From: Thermoanaerobaculales bacterium
Lineage (GTDB): Bacteria; Acidobacteriota; Thermoanaerobaculia; Thermoanaerobaculales; Sulfomarinibacteraceae
Assembly: GCA_029287235.1 (NCBI GenBank)
Contig: JARFRM010000172.1
Span: 1 to 54,563, forward strand
Reading direction: 5' to 3'
Length of the DNA stretch: 54,563 bases
The translations under genes and the position numbers were made by a program. Below are positions 8,641-16,952 of the stretch, one piece after another. How positions within the stretch are numbered: the stretch's first letter is position 1; each line of letters starts with the position of its first letter. The notes beneath the pieces were generated by a model, which was given only the letters and a program-made list of their open reading frames with translations, did no database searches and had not been told where the DNA came from.

Positions 8641-8825
8641 GCCGCGGCAGGTCCCCAACGGATACTTGGAAACAGGAGAGCATTGCCCAGGGGAGCGGAT
8701 CGCCATCCCCGTGGAGTGCGCCTCACAGCCCACCAAGCACCGAGTGAAACGCTGCGATGGTCGTGGGGCGGGCCTTCAGCCTGCGATTCAGAGTCGTCGA
8801 TGTCGGGTGGGCTATCCTGGTGCCG

Positions 8826-10964
8826 ATGTTCCGCGCAACCGATGTCGTCGAGCGATGGTATGCGGAGGCCCTGGCCCGGCCGGTGGAAATTCTGCGCTCG
8901 TACAAGATGGTCCGGGTGCGGCCGGACGCCATCGCCGGGCTCACCGTGGCGGTGGTGGCGATTCCCCAGTCCATCGCCTATGCGTCCATCGCCGGCCTGC
9001 CGCCTTCCTACGGTCTCTACGCCGCCGCGGTGGCAGCGATCGTCGGGTCGCTCTGGGGATCTTCCCGCTACCTCAACACCGGCCCTACGAACGCGATCTC
9101 CATTCTCGTTCTTTCCATCCTGACCCCGCTCGCGGCCATCGGCTCGGCGGAGTACATGATGGCGGCCTCGGTGATGGCGGTGATGGTTGGGGTTTTCTGC
9201 GTGATTTTCGGTTTTGCCGGGCTCGGGGTTCTGGTCAACTTCGCCTCCCGCGCCGTGCTGCTCGGCTTCACCGCCGGTGCCGGGGTGCTCATCGCTGCCG
9301 GCCAGCTCAAGAACCTGCTCAGACTCGATGTGCCGCGGAGCCCGCATCTCTGGCATTCCATGGTCGAGGTGGTCGAACATCTCGGTGAGAGTCATCTCCC
9401 GAGTCTCCTCCTCGGCCTCGGCACCCTGGCCGCCATGGCCACCATCGCCAAGACGGCGCCCCGCCTCCCAGCCGCGCTGATGGCGCTGACCGGCGCCGGT
9501 CTGTTGGTGGCCGTGATCGGTGTCGATCGGCTCGGGGTGGCGGTCATCGGACAGATTCCTCGTGAGATGCCGCAGTTGACGTCGTTTTCCCTCGGATGGA
9601 TGTGGGATAACGACATCGTCGGCGCGCTGGTGACGGGATCCATGGCGGTGGCGGCCATGGGGCTGGTGGAGGCGGTGTCCATCGCTCGCGAGATCTCGCG
9701 CCAGAGCGGGGAGCGTCTGGATATCAATCAGGAGTTGGTGGGGCAGGGGATGGCGAACGTGGCGGCCGGGCTCTTTTCGGGCTATGCCTGCTCGGGCTCC
9801 TTCACCCGCTCGGCCATCAACTACCAGTCGGGGGCCAGGACGCAGCTCTCCGGGGTCTTCTGCGGCGTTTTCGTCATCGCCGGGGTGCTCGCCTTCGGCC
9901 CCGCCGCAGCCTTTCTGCCGCGGGCCGGCCTGGCCGGAATGATCATGGTGATCGCATACCGGATGGTGGACTGGCACGGGGTTCGAAGGGTGTTCAGAAC
10001 ATCGAGAAGCGAGACCGGGATCATGGTCTCCACTTTCGTGGCGACCCTGGTCTTCCCGCTCGAGTTCGCCGTTCTCGCCGGGGTCATCTTGTCGTTGGGC
10101 ATCTACATCTACAAGTCGAGCCTCCCAACCGTCCACACGGTGGTGCCCGATCCCACCTTCCGCCACTTCGTCGAGCGTGAGAGTGCGCCGTCGTGCCCTC
10201 AGCTCGGGGTGATCAACATCCGTGGCGCGCTCTTTTTCGGCGCAGCGAGCTATGTCGAGGACGAGCTCCTGGCCAACAACGAGGCCAACCCGGGACAGAA
10301 CAACCTGCTGCTCCGCATGCACGGCGTTCATCAGTGCGACCTGGCGGGGATCGATGTCCTCGAGGGGATCTTGAGGCTCTATCGGGACGCCGGCGGCGAC
10401 GTCTACCTGGTTCAGGTGCGGCCGGAGGTTCGCAGGATCATGGCGGCATCGGGGTTCGAGGAGTTGCTCGGAGCGGACCGCTTCCTCGAACAGGAAGAGG
10501 CCATCGAGTGGCTCTTCGAGAACGTCATGGACCCGGCGGTGTGCATCTACGAGTGCGAGCACCGGGTTTTTGCCGAGTGTCAGCCCCTGGAAAAACACCC
10601 TTACGACATACGATTGCCCGCGTTCCCGACACGGTTCCACTATCCCGAGCGACAGCTCACCGTACCCGAGTTCGAGGACGCCATTCGCCTTCACCGCAAG
10701 GACGGGCTCCTGATCGATGTTCGGGAACGCAATGAGTATCTCGGGGGCCACCTGGCAAACGCCGAGCTGATGCCGCTGCGGCAAGTCATCGAGGACGCCG
10801 AGAAGTTGCCGCGAGACCGCCCGATCCTGCTCATCTGCCGGTCGGGGCGACGGTCAACCCGCGCCATGCACTGGCTCATCGGACTCGGCTTCGACGACGT
10901 CGTCAATCTCAAGGGTGGGTTGCTGAGCTGGAAGGCCATGGGGAGGCCGGTTGAAGTCGACTGA
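8826..10964 (+). CDS. SulP-family anion transporter with STAS and C-terminal rhodanese domains
   Basis: The protein is 712 residues from the ATG at 8826. The longer frame from 8757 adds 23 residues with no transporter homology. Residues about 20-430 are the SulP core with multiple membrane helices, including the family pattern VAIPQSIAYASIAGLPPSYGLY and a second Ala/Gly-rich bundle. A STAS domain follows (about 440-545). The last 110 residues are a rhodanese domain with the active-site loop CRSGRRS (Cys near residue 670) and the usual LIDVRERNEY and NLKGGLLSW motifs. SulP proteins carry sulfate, bicarbonate or other anions; rhodaneses transfer sulfane sulfur. The fusion suggests a sulfur-linked substrate, but that is inference. 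Confidence 0.9.
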   Translation: MFRATDVVERWYAEALARPVEILRSYKMVRVRPDAIAGLTVAVVAIPQSIAYASIAGLPPSYGLYAAAVAAIVGSLWGSSRYLNTGPTNAISILVLSILTPLAAIGSAEYMMAASVMAVMVGVFCVIFGFAGLGVLVNFASRAVLLGFTAGAGVLIAAGQLKNLLRLDVPRSPHLWHSMVEVVEHLGESHLPSLLLGLGTLAAMATIAKTAPRLPAALMALTGAGLLVAVIGVDRLGVAVIGQIPREMPQLTSFSLGWMWDNDIVGALVTGSMAVAAMGLVEAVSIAREISRQSGERLDINQELVGQGMANVAAGLFSGYACSGSFTRSAINYQSGARTQLSGVFCGVFVIAGVLAFGPAAAFLPRAGLAGMIMVIAYRMVDWHGVRRVFRTSRSETGIMVSTFVATLVFPLEFAVLAGVILSLGIYIYKSSLPTVHTVVPDPTFRHFVERESAPSCPQLGVINIRGALFFGAASYVEDELLANNEANPGQNNLLLRMHGVHQCDLAGIDVLEGILRLYRDAGGDVYLVQVRPEVRRIMAASGFEELLGADRFLEQEEAIEWLFENVMDPAVCIYECEHRVFAECQPLEKHPYDIRLPAFPTRFHYPERQLTVPEFEDAIRLHRKDGLLIDVRERNEYLGGHLANAELMPLRQVIEDAEKLPRDRPILLICRSGRRSTRAMHWLIGLGFDDVVNLKGGLLSWKAMGRPVEVD

Positions 10965-11069
10965 CGTCGACTTCGAAATCGTGAACTGTGGATTTCCTCA
11001 GATCTCGGAGCCTTCGCGCGAACCACCCTCGTAGGTGTTGACGGCGTCGCTCACGGCATCGGGAGCCGG

Positions 11070-11253
11070 CTAGCCCGAAGTATTCATGAGGTTTCGTCGC
11101 GAGGGCAGCGAGGCGCCGATGCCAGCCGTGTTTTCTCACCTTGGGGTGCTCAACGTACCGTCAAGTACGCCTCCGCGCCCCAAGGTGAGAAAACACGGCT
11201 GGCGCGGATGCATCGTTGGCCGCAGCAGACAGCTCATGAATACTTCGGGCTAG
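11070..11253. repeat. Large two-tier palindromic element between sulP and recD2
   Basis: The outer arms are perfect 21-base inverted copies (11070-11090 and 11233-11253; the arm ends in ACTTCGGGCTAG). The inner arms are perfect 26-base inverted copies (11121-11146 and 11178-11203), containing GTGTTTTCTCACCTTGGGG and its complement. The 29-30 bases between outer and inner arms are only partly complementary. The centre carries a small hairpin, CGTAC (11154-11158) and GTACG (11165-11169). The element separates two convergent genes and could act as a bidirectional terminator. The right outer arm supplies the last five codons and stop of recD2. It has no coding capacity of its own. Confidence 0.85.
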
Positions 11254-13420
11254 GCCCGGAGGGTCGGATGCGACCTTCAAGGCGATCCGCCAACAGGGTG
11301 AACCGATGACGTTGGGTGGCGTTGGAGACCGCGCGGCCGAGAGCTCTTCTGCTGCCGACGATGACCACGAGCTTGCGTCCCCGGGTGACGGCGGTATAGA
11401 GCAGATTCCGTTGCAACATGATGTGGTGTTGGTGGTGGAGCACGATGACCACGGCGGGATACTCGCTGCCCTGGGCCTTGTGGATGGTGCACGCGTAGGC
11501 GGGGATGACGTCGTCGAGATCGTCATGCGGAATTCGGACCGATCTGCCGTCAAACCGGACGACGATCTCGGACTCCTCCTCGTCGAGGAGTTCGATCCGG
11601 CCGATGTCGCCGTTGAAGATTTCGAGGTCGTAGTTGTTGCGGATCTGCATGATCTTGTCGCCGACGCGGAATCGCTTGTGGCCATAGGTGAGCTCCGGGC
11701 CCGGCGGGGTCAGTACGGCCTGGAGTTTCTCGTTGAGTCGCCGGACCCCGAGCTCTCCCCGGTGCATGGGCGCGAGCACCTGGATGTCGTCCACCGGGTC
11801 CAACTTGTAGCGGCGGGGGATCCTGCGGCCGGCAAGATCCACCGCCAGATCGGCGGCCTCGGCGGGGTCGTTCCGAGCCACGAAGAAGAAATCGGAATCC
11901 GGATCGTTGCCGTCCGATACCGGCATCTGCCCGGAGTTGATCCGGTGGGCGTTGACCACGATCCGGCTCTGCTCGGCCTGGCGGAAGATGTGGTCGAGGC
12001 GGACCACCGGGACAACGCCGGAGGCGATGAGGTCGCCCAGGACATTCCCGGGCCCCACCGACGGCAGCTGATCGGCGTCGCCCACCAGAACCAGGCGGCA
12101 ACCCGGGGGGACGGCTTCAAGCAGCCGGGCCGCAAGCTCGATATCGAGCATGGACACCTCGTCCACGACCACCATATCGGCCTCGAGAGGCCGCTGACGA
12201 TCACGGGTGAAAGCGCGGGTCCGAGGGTTGAACTCCAGCAGGCGGTGAATGGTTCGCGCTCCCGATCCGGTGGCCTGCGCGAGGCGTTTGGCGGCGCGGC
12301 CCGTGGGCGCCGCCAGCAGCACGCGCTGCTCCTTGGCGCCGAGGATCCGGGTGAGACCTTGAACGAGGGTGGTCTTGCCGGTTCCCGGCCCGCCGGTGAC
12401 GACCAGCACCCGGCCGGAGAGCGCCATCGTCAGAGCTTGATGCTGCCGCGCACCGAGCTCGATTTCGGCGCGTCGCTGGTACCAGGCCACCGCAGCCTTG
12501 ACATCGATGTCGTGGTCGGTGGGCTTGCGCAACAGGCCTCGGATATCCTCCGCAACGGAGGCTTCGGCGGCTTCGAGCCGGCGATCGAAGATGGCGGGCT
12601 CATCATCCGCTCGTTCGACCGTGACAACGAGCTCGCGTTGGGCGATGGCTCCGAGGGGAGATTCGAGCACCGCCGACTCGACCTCGAGCAGAGCTGCGGC
12701 GTGTTCGACGAGTGTCGACCGCGGCAGGAAGACATGACCCTCTATGGAGGCTTCAGCCAGGGTGAAAAGGAGGCCGGCCTGGAGTCGTTGGGGGGCATCT
12801 GCGGGAATGCCGATGCGCCGGGCGATGCGGTCGGCGGTCCGGAAGCCGACCCCGAAGACCTCCTCCGCCAGCCGATAGGGATTCTCTCGCACGACCTCGA
12901 CCGCTGCAGAACCGTACTTTCCATAGGCTTTGACGGCGACCCCCGGTGGGATCCCGTGGCCGGTGAGAAACACCATGATCTGCTGGATGCCGCGGTGCTT
13001 CTCCCAGGAGGCCTTGACCTTGGCGAGGGTGGCGTTTCCGATGCCGTGGATCTCCAGAAGACGGGCCGGTTCCCTCTCCACGATATCGAGGGTCTCGAGC
13101 CCGAAGGCGTCGACGATCCGGCCGGCCATGGTCGGTCCGATCCCCTTGATGCGCCCGGTGCTGAGGAAACGACGAATACCCTCGAGAGTCGAAGGAGCGA
13201 TCTGGACATAGCTCGAGACCTCGAACTGCTCACCGAATCGGGCGTGTTCGACCCATTTCCCGGTCAGTCGAAGCTCGTCACCCTCTCTGACGCCCAGCAG
13301 CGGTCCGGTGGCGGCGAAACTCCCGCGCTCGTCGTCGCTGAGCCGGATCGCGCACCAGCCGCTCTCCTCGTTGGAGTAGAGCGTCCGGGTGACCGTGCCA
13401 GTTACGGATTCGGATGGCAT
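11234..13420 (-). CDS. recD2: RecD2-type 5'-3' DNA helicase
   Basis: The 728-residue protein has an N-terminal OB-like domain, then helix-hairpin-helix repeats (IKGIGPTMAGRIV and EIHGIGNATLAKV, about residues 90-140). These mark RecD2 rather than the RecBCD subunit RecD. The SF1 motor follows with Walker A GGPGTGKT (about 340-347), DEVSML (motif II), GDADQLPSVGPG (motif III), YACTIHKAQGSEYP (motif V) and YTAVTRGRK (motif VI). RecD2 acts in repair and replication-fork maintenance outside RecBCD. The upstream minus-strand GMC gene ends 36 bases before the start, so they may be cotranscribed. The C-terminal residues SPKYS are encoded inside the palindromic repeat. Confidence 0.95.
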   Translation of the reverse strand: MPSESVTGTVTRTLYSNEESGWCAIRLSDDERGSFAATGPLLGVREGDELRLTGKWVEHARFGEQFEVSSYVQIAPSTLEGIRRFLSTGRIKGIGPTMAGRIVDAFGLETLDIVEREPARLLEIHGIGNATLAKVKASWEKHRGIQQIMVFLTGHGIPPGVAVKAYGKYGSAAVEVVRENPYRLAEEVFGVGFRTADRIARRIGIPADAPQRLQAGLLFTLAEASIEGHVFLPRSTLVEHAAALLEVESAVLESPLGAIAQRELVVTVERADDEPAIFDRRLEAAEASVAEDIRGLLRKPTDHDIDVKAAVAWYQRRAEIELGARQHQALTMALSGRVLVVTGGPGTGKTTLVQGLTRILGAKEQRVLLAAPTGRAAKRLAQATGSGARTIHRLLEFNPRTRAFTRDRQRPLEADMVVVDEVSMLDIELAARLLEAVPPGCRLVLVGDADQLPSVGPGNVLGDLIASGVVPVVRLDHIFRQAEQSRIVVNAHRINSGQMPVSDGNDPDSDFFFVARNDPAEAADLAVDLAGRRIPRRYKLDPVDDIQVLAPMHRGELGVRRLNEKLQAVLTPPGPELTYGHKRFRVGDKIMQIRNNYDLEIFNGDIGRIELLDEEESEIVVRFDGRSVRIPHDDLDDVIPAYACTIHKAQGSEYPAVVIVLHHQHHIMLQRNLLYTAVTRGRKLVVIVGSRRALGRAVSNATQRHRFTLLADRLEGRIRPSGPSPKYS

Positions 13421-13456
13421 CCCTGTGATGATAGCTCGATCCGGGGGGTAGTGGAG

Positions 13457-15070
13457 CTAGCCGGCGTCCGCGCTCCTCGGGAACCGCGAACACAGATGCT
13501 CTGCGAGGGCGGTGATGGTCAGCGATGGATTCACACCGAGGTTGGCGCCGATGACCGATCCGTCGATGACATAGAGACCCTCGTGACCGTAGATCTCCCC
13601 TTTGGGGTCGATGACCCCGGTCTCGGGGCTCGATCCGATGGCGCAGCCGCCGAGGATGTGGGCGGTGGAGCCGGTGTCGAGGAAGACCTCGTTGACGCTG
13701 TTTCCCGGCACGGCGTCGAGATCGGTGGAGATTTCGCGGGCGATCTCGTTGGCAATGGGCACATATGACGGAATCCCGGGCTGGTCCGGGTTGGGTTTCG
13801 AGGTGAGGGCTCGACTGAAGGGCCAGAGCCACTGTCGCTCTCGGACGAGACGGGTGTGGTTGTCGGCGGTCTGCATGGCCATGAGGACCACCGAGTGCTC
13901 GGCCTTGCCCCAGGGTTTCGACACCCGCAGGAAGTCGATGGGGTGGCGCAGCGCGTTGCCGAGCCAACGGAGCGGTCGTGGAGCGCCGGGGCCCCCGTCT
14001 GCGAGGATGGTGCCGAGAAGGAGCATGACATCCGAGCCCTTGGAGAATCGAACAGCCTCCATGTGGGTGACGTCGTCGACCTCGACCTTGGCGGCAATGG
14101 CGACGCCCTCCCAGAGATCGTTGCGGCTCTTCGACGTGATGCCGAGGAGGGCTTCGGAGTTGGTGCGAACCACGTTGCCGAGCTGGTCGGAGATCCGGGG
14201 GAGAGCCCCTTTCTCCCTGCACTGCATGAGGAGCTTGACGGTGCCGAGAACACCGGCGGCAAAGACCACCTTCTTCGCGGTGATCGCCCCACGCTTTGGG
14301 AACGGTCTCGTCGCCGATTGCCGCCAGCCCAGACGGTAGCCGCCACCGGCCAACTCCTCCACGATCTCGACATGGGTCTCGGGAACGACGCGGGCGCCCC
14401 GCTTTTCGGCGAGATAGAGGTAGTTCTTGTCGAGCGTGTTCTTCGCCCCGGGCCGGCAGCCGACCATGCAGCCGCCGCAGAAGTTGCAGCCGGTGCGATC
14501 CGGGCCGTCGCCGCCGAAATAGGGATCGGGGACCGTCACGTCGGGATCGCCGAAGAAGATGCTCACATCGGTGGGTTTGAAGGTGTGGCCCAGCCCGCGC
14601 CGTTCGGCGGCCCGTTTGAGAGCGTGATCGGGTTCGCCGAGCTTGGGATTGGCGATCGCACCGAGCATCCGTCTTGCGGTCGCGAAATGCCCGGGCATGA
14701 TCGATCGCCAGTCCTCGAGGTCCTTCCACTGGGGATCGTCCCAGACGGTTTCAGGCGGTTCGAAGAGAGTGTTGGCGTAGACCAGGCTGCCGCCGCCGAC
14801 GCCGACCCCGTGCAGGATGAGAGACTCGCGCAGGAGATGGAGACCGAAGATGCCGTGGCAGCCGATCCAGGGAAACCAGAAGGCCTTACGGAGGTTCCAG
14901 TTGGTCTTCGGGAAGTCCTCGGGTTGCCATCGCTTGCCCTTCTCGATGACGGTGACCCGGTAGCCCTTTTCTGAAAGCCGCAACGCGGCAACGGACCCGC
15001 CGAAACCGGATCCGACAATGGCGACATCAGTGTCGAAGTCTTTGTCGTTGATGGATATCGCCTGGGTCAT
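13457..15070 (-). CDS. GMC-family FAD-dependent oxidoreductase (cholesterol-oxidase-like)
   Basis: The 537-residue protein opens with an FAD-binding dinucleotide fold, AIVGSGFGGSVAALRLSEKG (about residues 15-34). The GMC flavin motif GVGVGGGSLVYANTL follows, then a Cys-rich segment (GCNFCGGCMVGC). The C-terminal half carries the GMC substrate-domain patterns GGCAIG and GLYVIDGSVIGANLGVNPS. These oxidise alcohols or sterol-like substrates with FAD. The frame extends to 15253, but the ATG at 15070 is preceded by AAGAGGTGG at ideal spacing. Two palindromes lie in the divergent promoter region upstream. The substrate is unknown; a second, only distantly similar GMC enzyme lies at 44995-46497. Confidence 0.88.
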   Translation of the reverse strand: MTQAISINDKDFDTDVAIVGSGFGGSVAALRLSEKGYRVTVIEKGKRWQPEDFPKTNWNLRKAFWFPWIGCHGIFGLHLLRESLILHGVGVGGGSLVYANTLFEPPETVWDDPQWKDLEDWRSIMPGHFATARRMLGAIANPKLGEPDHALKRAAERRGLGHTFKPTDVSIFFGDPDVTVPDPYFGGDGPDRTGCNFCGGCMVGCRPGAKNTLDKNYLYLAEKRGARVVPETHVEIVEELAGGGYRLGWRQSATRPFPKRGAITAKKVVFAAGVLGTVKLLMQCREKGALPRISDQLGNVVRTNSEALLGITSKSRNDLWEGVAIAAKVEVDDVTHMEAVRFSKGSDVMLLLGTILADGGPGAPRPLRWLGNALRHPIDFLRVSKPWGKAEHSVVLMAMQTADNHTRLVRERQWLWPFSRALTSKPNPDQPGIPSYVPIANEIAREISTDLDAVPGNSVNEVFLDTGSTAHILGGCAIGSSPETGVIDPKGEIYGHEGLYVIDGSVIGANLGVNPSLTITALAEHLCSRFPRSADAG

Positions 15071-15085
15071 GGCCACCTCTTTCGC

Positions 15086-15107
15086 TTGCAGGGAAGTGTA
15101 CCTGCAA
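15086..15107. promoter_or_regulatory. Operator-like palindrome upstream of the GMC gene
   Basis: TTGCAGG (15086-15092) and CCTGCAA (15101-15107) form a perfect 7-base inverted repeat with an 8-base spacer. It lies 15 bases upstream of the minus-strand ATG, in the 161-base divergent region. The size and symmetry suit a dimeric repressor site. No repressor gene is adjacent, so this is inference from symmetry. Confidence 0.45.
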
Positions 15108-15121
15108 TGCCGCACTTCGGC

Positions 15122-15160
15122 AAACGTGATCGTCTCGTCGGTTGTTCCAGGATCACGTTT
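15122..15160. promoter_or_regulatory. Long-spaced 10-base inverted repeat in the divergent region
   Basis: AAACGTGATC (15122-15131) is matched perfectly by its complement GATCACGTTT (15151-15160), with 19 bases between. It lies between the divergent GMC and thioredoxin-like genes. It may be a paired operator or an RNA hairpin; a 10-base perfect match at this spacing is unlikely by chance in so short a region. Confidence 0.45.
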
Positions 15161-15231
15161 CCGGGTGAAAGACGGGATCGACGGTCGGGGTTTGGGCATC
15201 TTCGGAGAAGTTGTGAGGTTATACTCGGCGC

Positions 15232-15696
15232 ATGAAGGGGACTCGATTCTCACCGGTCATCGCGATCTTGATCGCGGGTTTCGCGCTCGCGGCTCCTCCC
15301 GTGATCTTGGGTGCTGAGACAACGCTGACGACGCCCGATGGTGAGCCGGTGGTGTGGTCCGAATGGGTTGCCGAGAACGCGCCTGTTGCGGTTCTGCTCT
15401 GGGCCTCGTGGGTGCCGGCTGCCGATGAGACCCTGGGCGATCTCGACCGGATCACCTCTGCCGCGCGAGCTCATGACCTCGATCTTGTTGTCGTGGCGGT
15501 TCAGGAACCGCTCGAGGACGCGACCGAGATCCTCGACGGTGCGAACGTGAATTGGCTTCACGATCGCTTTGGGCATCTGTTGAAGGACCATCGCGTCGTG
15601 ACGATCCCGAGGTTGTTGGTCTTTGAAAAGGACGGACGGGTGGTCGAACGGCTCGAGGTCAGCCCGGACTCACTGCGCTCCTGGGCCGGCGAGTGA
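15232..15696 (+). CDS. Exported thioredoxin-fold protein lacking the CxxC motif
   Basis: The 154-residue product has an N-terminal signal peptide (hydrophobic residues 8-27). A TlpA/thioredoxin-like fold follows: VAVLLWASWVPAADETLGDL takes the place of the usual WCxxC helix, and TIPRLLVFEKDGRVVERL is the cis-Pro strand region. Both active-site cysteines are missing, so it cannot be a dithiol oxidoreductase. It may bind or scaffold instead. TATACT at 15220-15225 sits only six bases before the ATG, and no Shine-Dalgarno sequence is present, so the message may be leaderless. It overlaps the next gene by four bases (GTGA). Confidence 0.75.
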   Translation: MKGTRFSPVIAILIAGFALAAPPVILGAETTLTTPDGEPVVWSEWVAENAPVAVLLWASWVPAADETLGDLDRITSAARAHDLDLVVVAVQEPLEDATEILDGANVNWLHDRFGHLLKDHRVVTIPRLLVFEKDGRVVERLEVSPDSLRSWAGE

Positions 15697-16952
15697 TCGA
15701 CGGGATCGTGAATTCCGCCGGTCCGAATCGCTCAGGGGCCCGCAGACTGTCGTGGGTGGTGTTGGCCGTTGCGGTCGTCATCTCGACGGCGTGTGGCGGG
15801 ACCAAGGCCCGGTCCGCGGAATCGACCGAACCGGTCGCGGTGGCGCCCATCGAGGCCTACCGCCCGCCGATTCAGACGACGGTGGCGTCCGGAGACACCC
15901 TGGAGAGTCTCAGCCGGCGGCTTGCCGGCGATGAGTGGGTCCTTTGGCGAGACGCGCTGAGCTCGGAGATCGACTCGCGCCGACTTCGGCCCGGAACCCT
16001 CTTCGATGGTCGTCGCAGCCCGGGTGGTTCTCTCGAGGAGCTCCGCGTTGTTCTCGACCGGCGGTCGGAGCTGTTCTTCGAAGCGACCGGTGACGGCATT
16101 TCGAGCTCGCGTATCGAGCGCGAGATCATCAGCGAGGTCGTTCGTCTCGAGGGAGTGGTCGAAACGTCCCTTTTTCAGGCCGTGAGCGATTCCGGGGGGC
16201 GTCCCGCTCTGGCGGTCGAGATCGCTGGGATCTTCCGTTGGGATGTGGACTTTATCCGAGACCTGCGACGGGGCGATCGCTTTGTCGTGGTCGTCGATGA
16301 GCAGCGGATCGAAGGAGAGTTCTACCGGTACGGGATCATTTTCGCAGCCCGGTTCACCAACAAGGCAAAGGCACTGAACGCGGTGGTCTACCCGGATCGA
16401 GAAGGGCGCCTGGGGTACTACGACCTCGATGGCGTACCCCTTCGGAAGATGTTCCTCAGATCCCCGCTCAAGTTCAGTCGGGTCACGTCACGCTTCAGTA
16501 ACAGCCGGTTCCACCCGGTGCTCAAGCGGAGCATGCCCCACTACGGGGTCGACTACGGCGCCCCGGTCGGGACGCCGGTCCACGCCACCGCCGACGGGGT
16601 CGTGACGCTGGTGGGAAGGAATGGGGGAGGGGGGAACACGGTCCGGCTTCGCCATCCCAACGGGTACGAGACCAACTACCTCCACCTCAGTTCCTACGGC
16701 AAAGGTGTGCGCAAAGGGGTGCGGGTTACCCAGGGCCAGGTCATCGGCTATGTCGGTTCGACCGGGCTCTCCACCGGGCCGCACCTCGACTATCGGGTCA
16801 GGCACAACGGCCGGTGGATCAATCCACTCACCATCTCGTCGCCCCCGGTCAAACCTCTGGAAGCCGACCGTCTGCAACGGTTCCTTGGACACGCGCTCGC
16901 CGTTCTCGATCTCATCGAAGGGGGCGAGGCGCCGGCAGGAGCTCGCTGTTGA
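15693..16952 (+). CDS. M23-family peptidoglycan metallopeptidase, probable lipoprotein
   Basis: The 419-residue protein starts at GTG in a GTGA overlap. Its N-terminal hydrophobic segment ends in a lipobox-like sequence (VISTACGG, about residues 28-35), suggesting lipid anchoring. A LysM-like segment (VASGDTLESLSRRL, about 62-75) follows, then a middle domain. The C-terminal M23 (LytM/peptidase) domain has zinc-binding HYGVDYG (about 285-291) and GPHLDYRV (about 360-367) with the intervening NYLHLSS. Such enzymes cut peptide cross-links in peptidoglycan; all the M23 zinc ligands seem present, so activity is likely. The gene overlaps the downstream kinase by four bases. Confidence 0.9.
   Translation: MIDGIVNSAGPNRSGARRLSWVVLAVAVVISTACGGTKARSAESTEPVAVAPIEAYRPPIQTTVASGDTLESLSRRLAGDEWVLWRDALSSEIDSRRLRPGTLFDGRRSPGGSLEELRVVLDRRSELFFEATGDGISSSRIEREIISEVVRLEGVVETSLFQAVSDSGGRPALAVEIAGIFRWDVDFIRDLRRGDRFVVVVDEQRIEGEFYRYGIIFAARFTNKAKALNAVVYPDREGRLGYYDLDGVPLRKMFLRSPLKFSRVTSRFSNSRFHPVLKRSMPHYGVDYGAPVGTPVHATADGVVTLVGRNGGGGNTVRLRHPNGYETNYLHLSSYGKGVRKGVRVTQGQVIGYVGSTGLSTGPHLDYRVRHNGRWINPLTISSPPVKPLEADRLQRFLGHALAVLDLIEGGEAPAGARC

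Noticed and set aside
7389-10784. 1131-residue open frame on the minus strand opposite flotillin, its partner and SulP
   Set aside because: It spans three real plus-strand genes and has His/Arg/Pro-rich nonsense composition.
11306-13768. 820-residue open frame on the plus strand opposite recD2
   Set aside because: It is antisense to a gene with all helicase motifs intact. Its translation is low complexity with no domain, a normal side effect of high GC.
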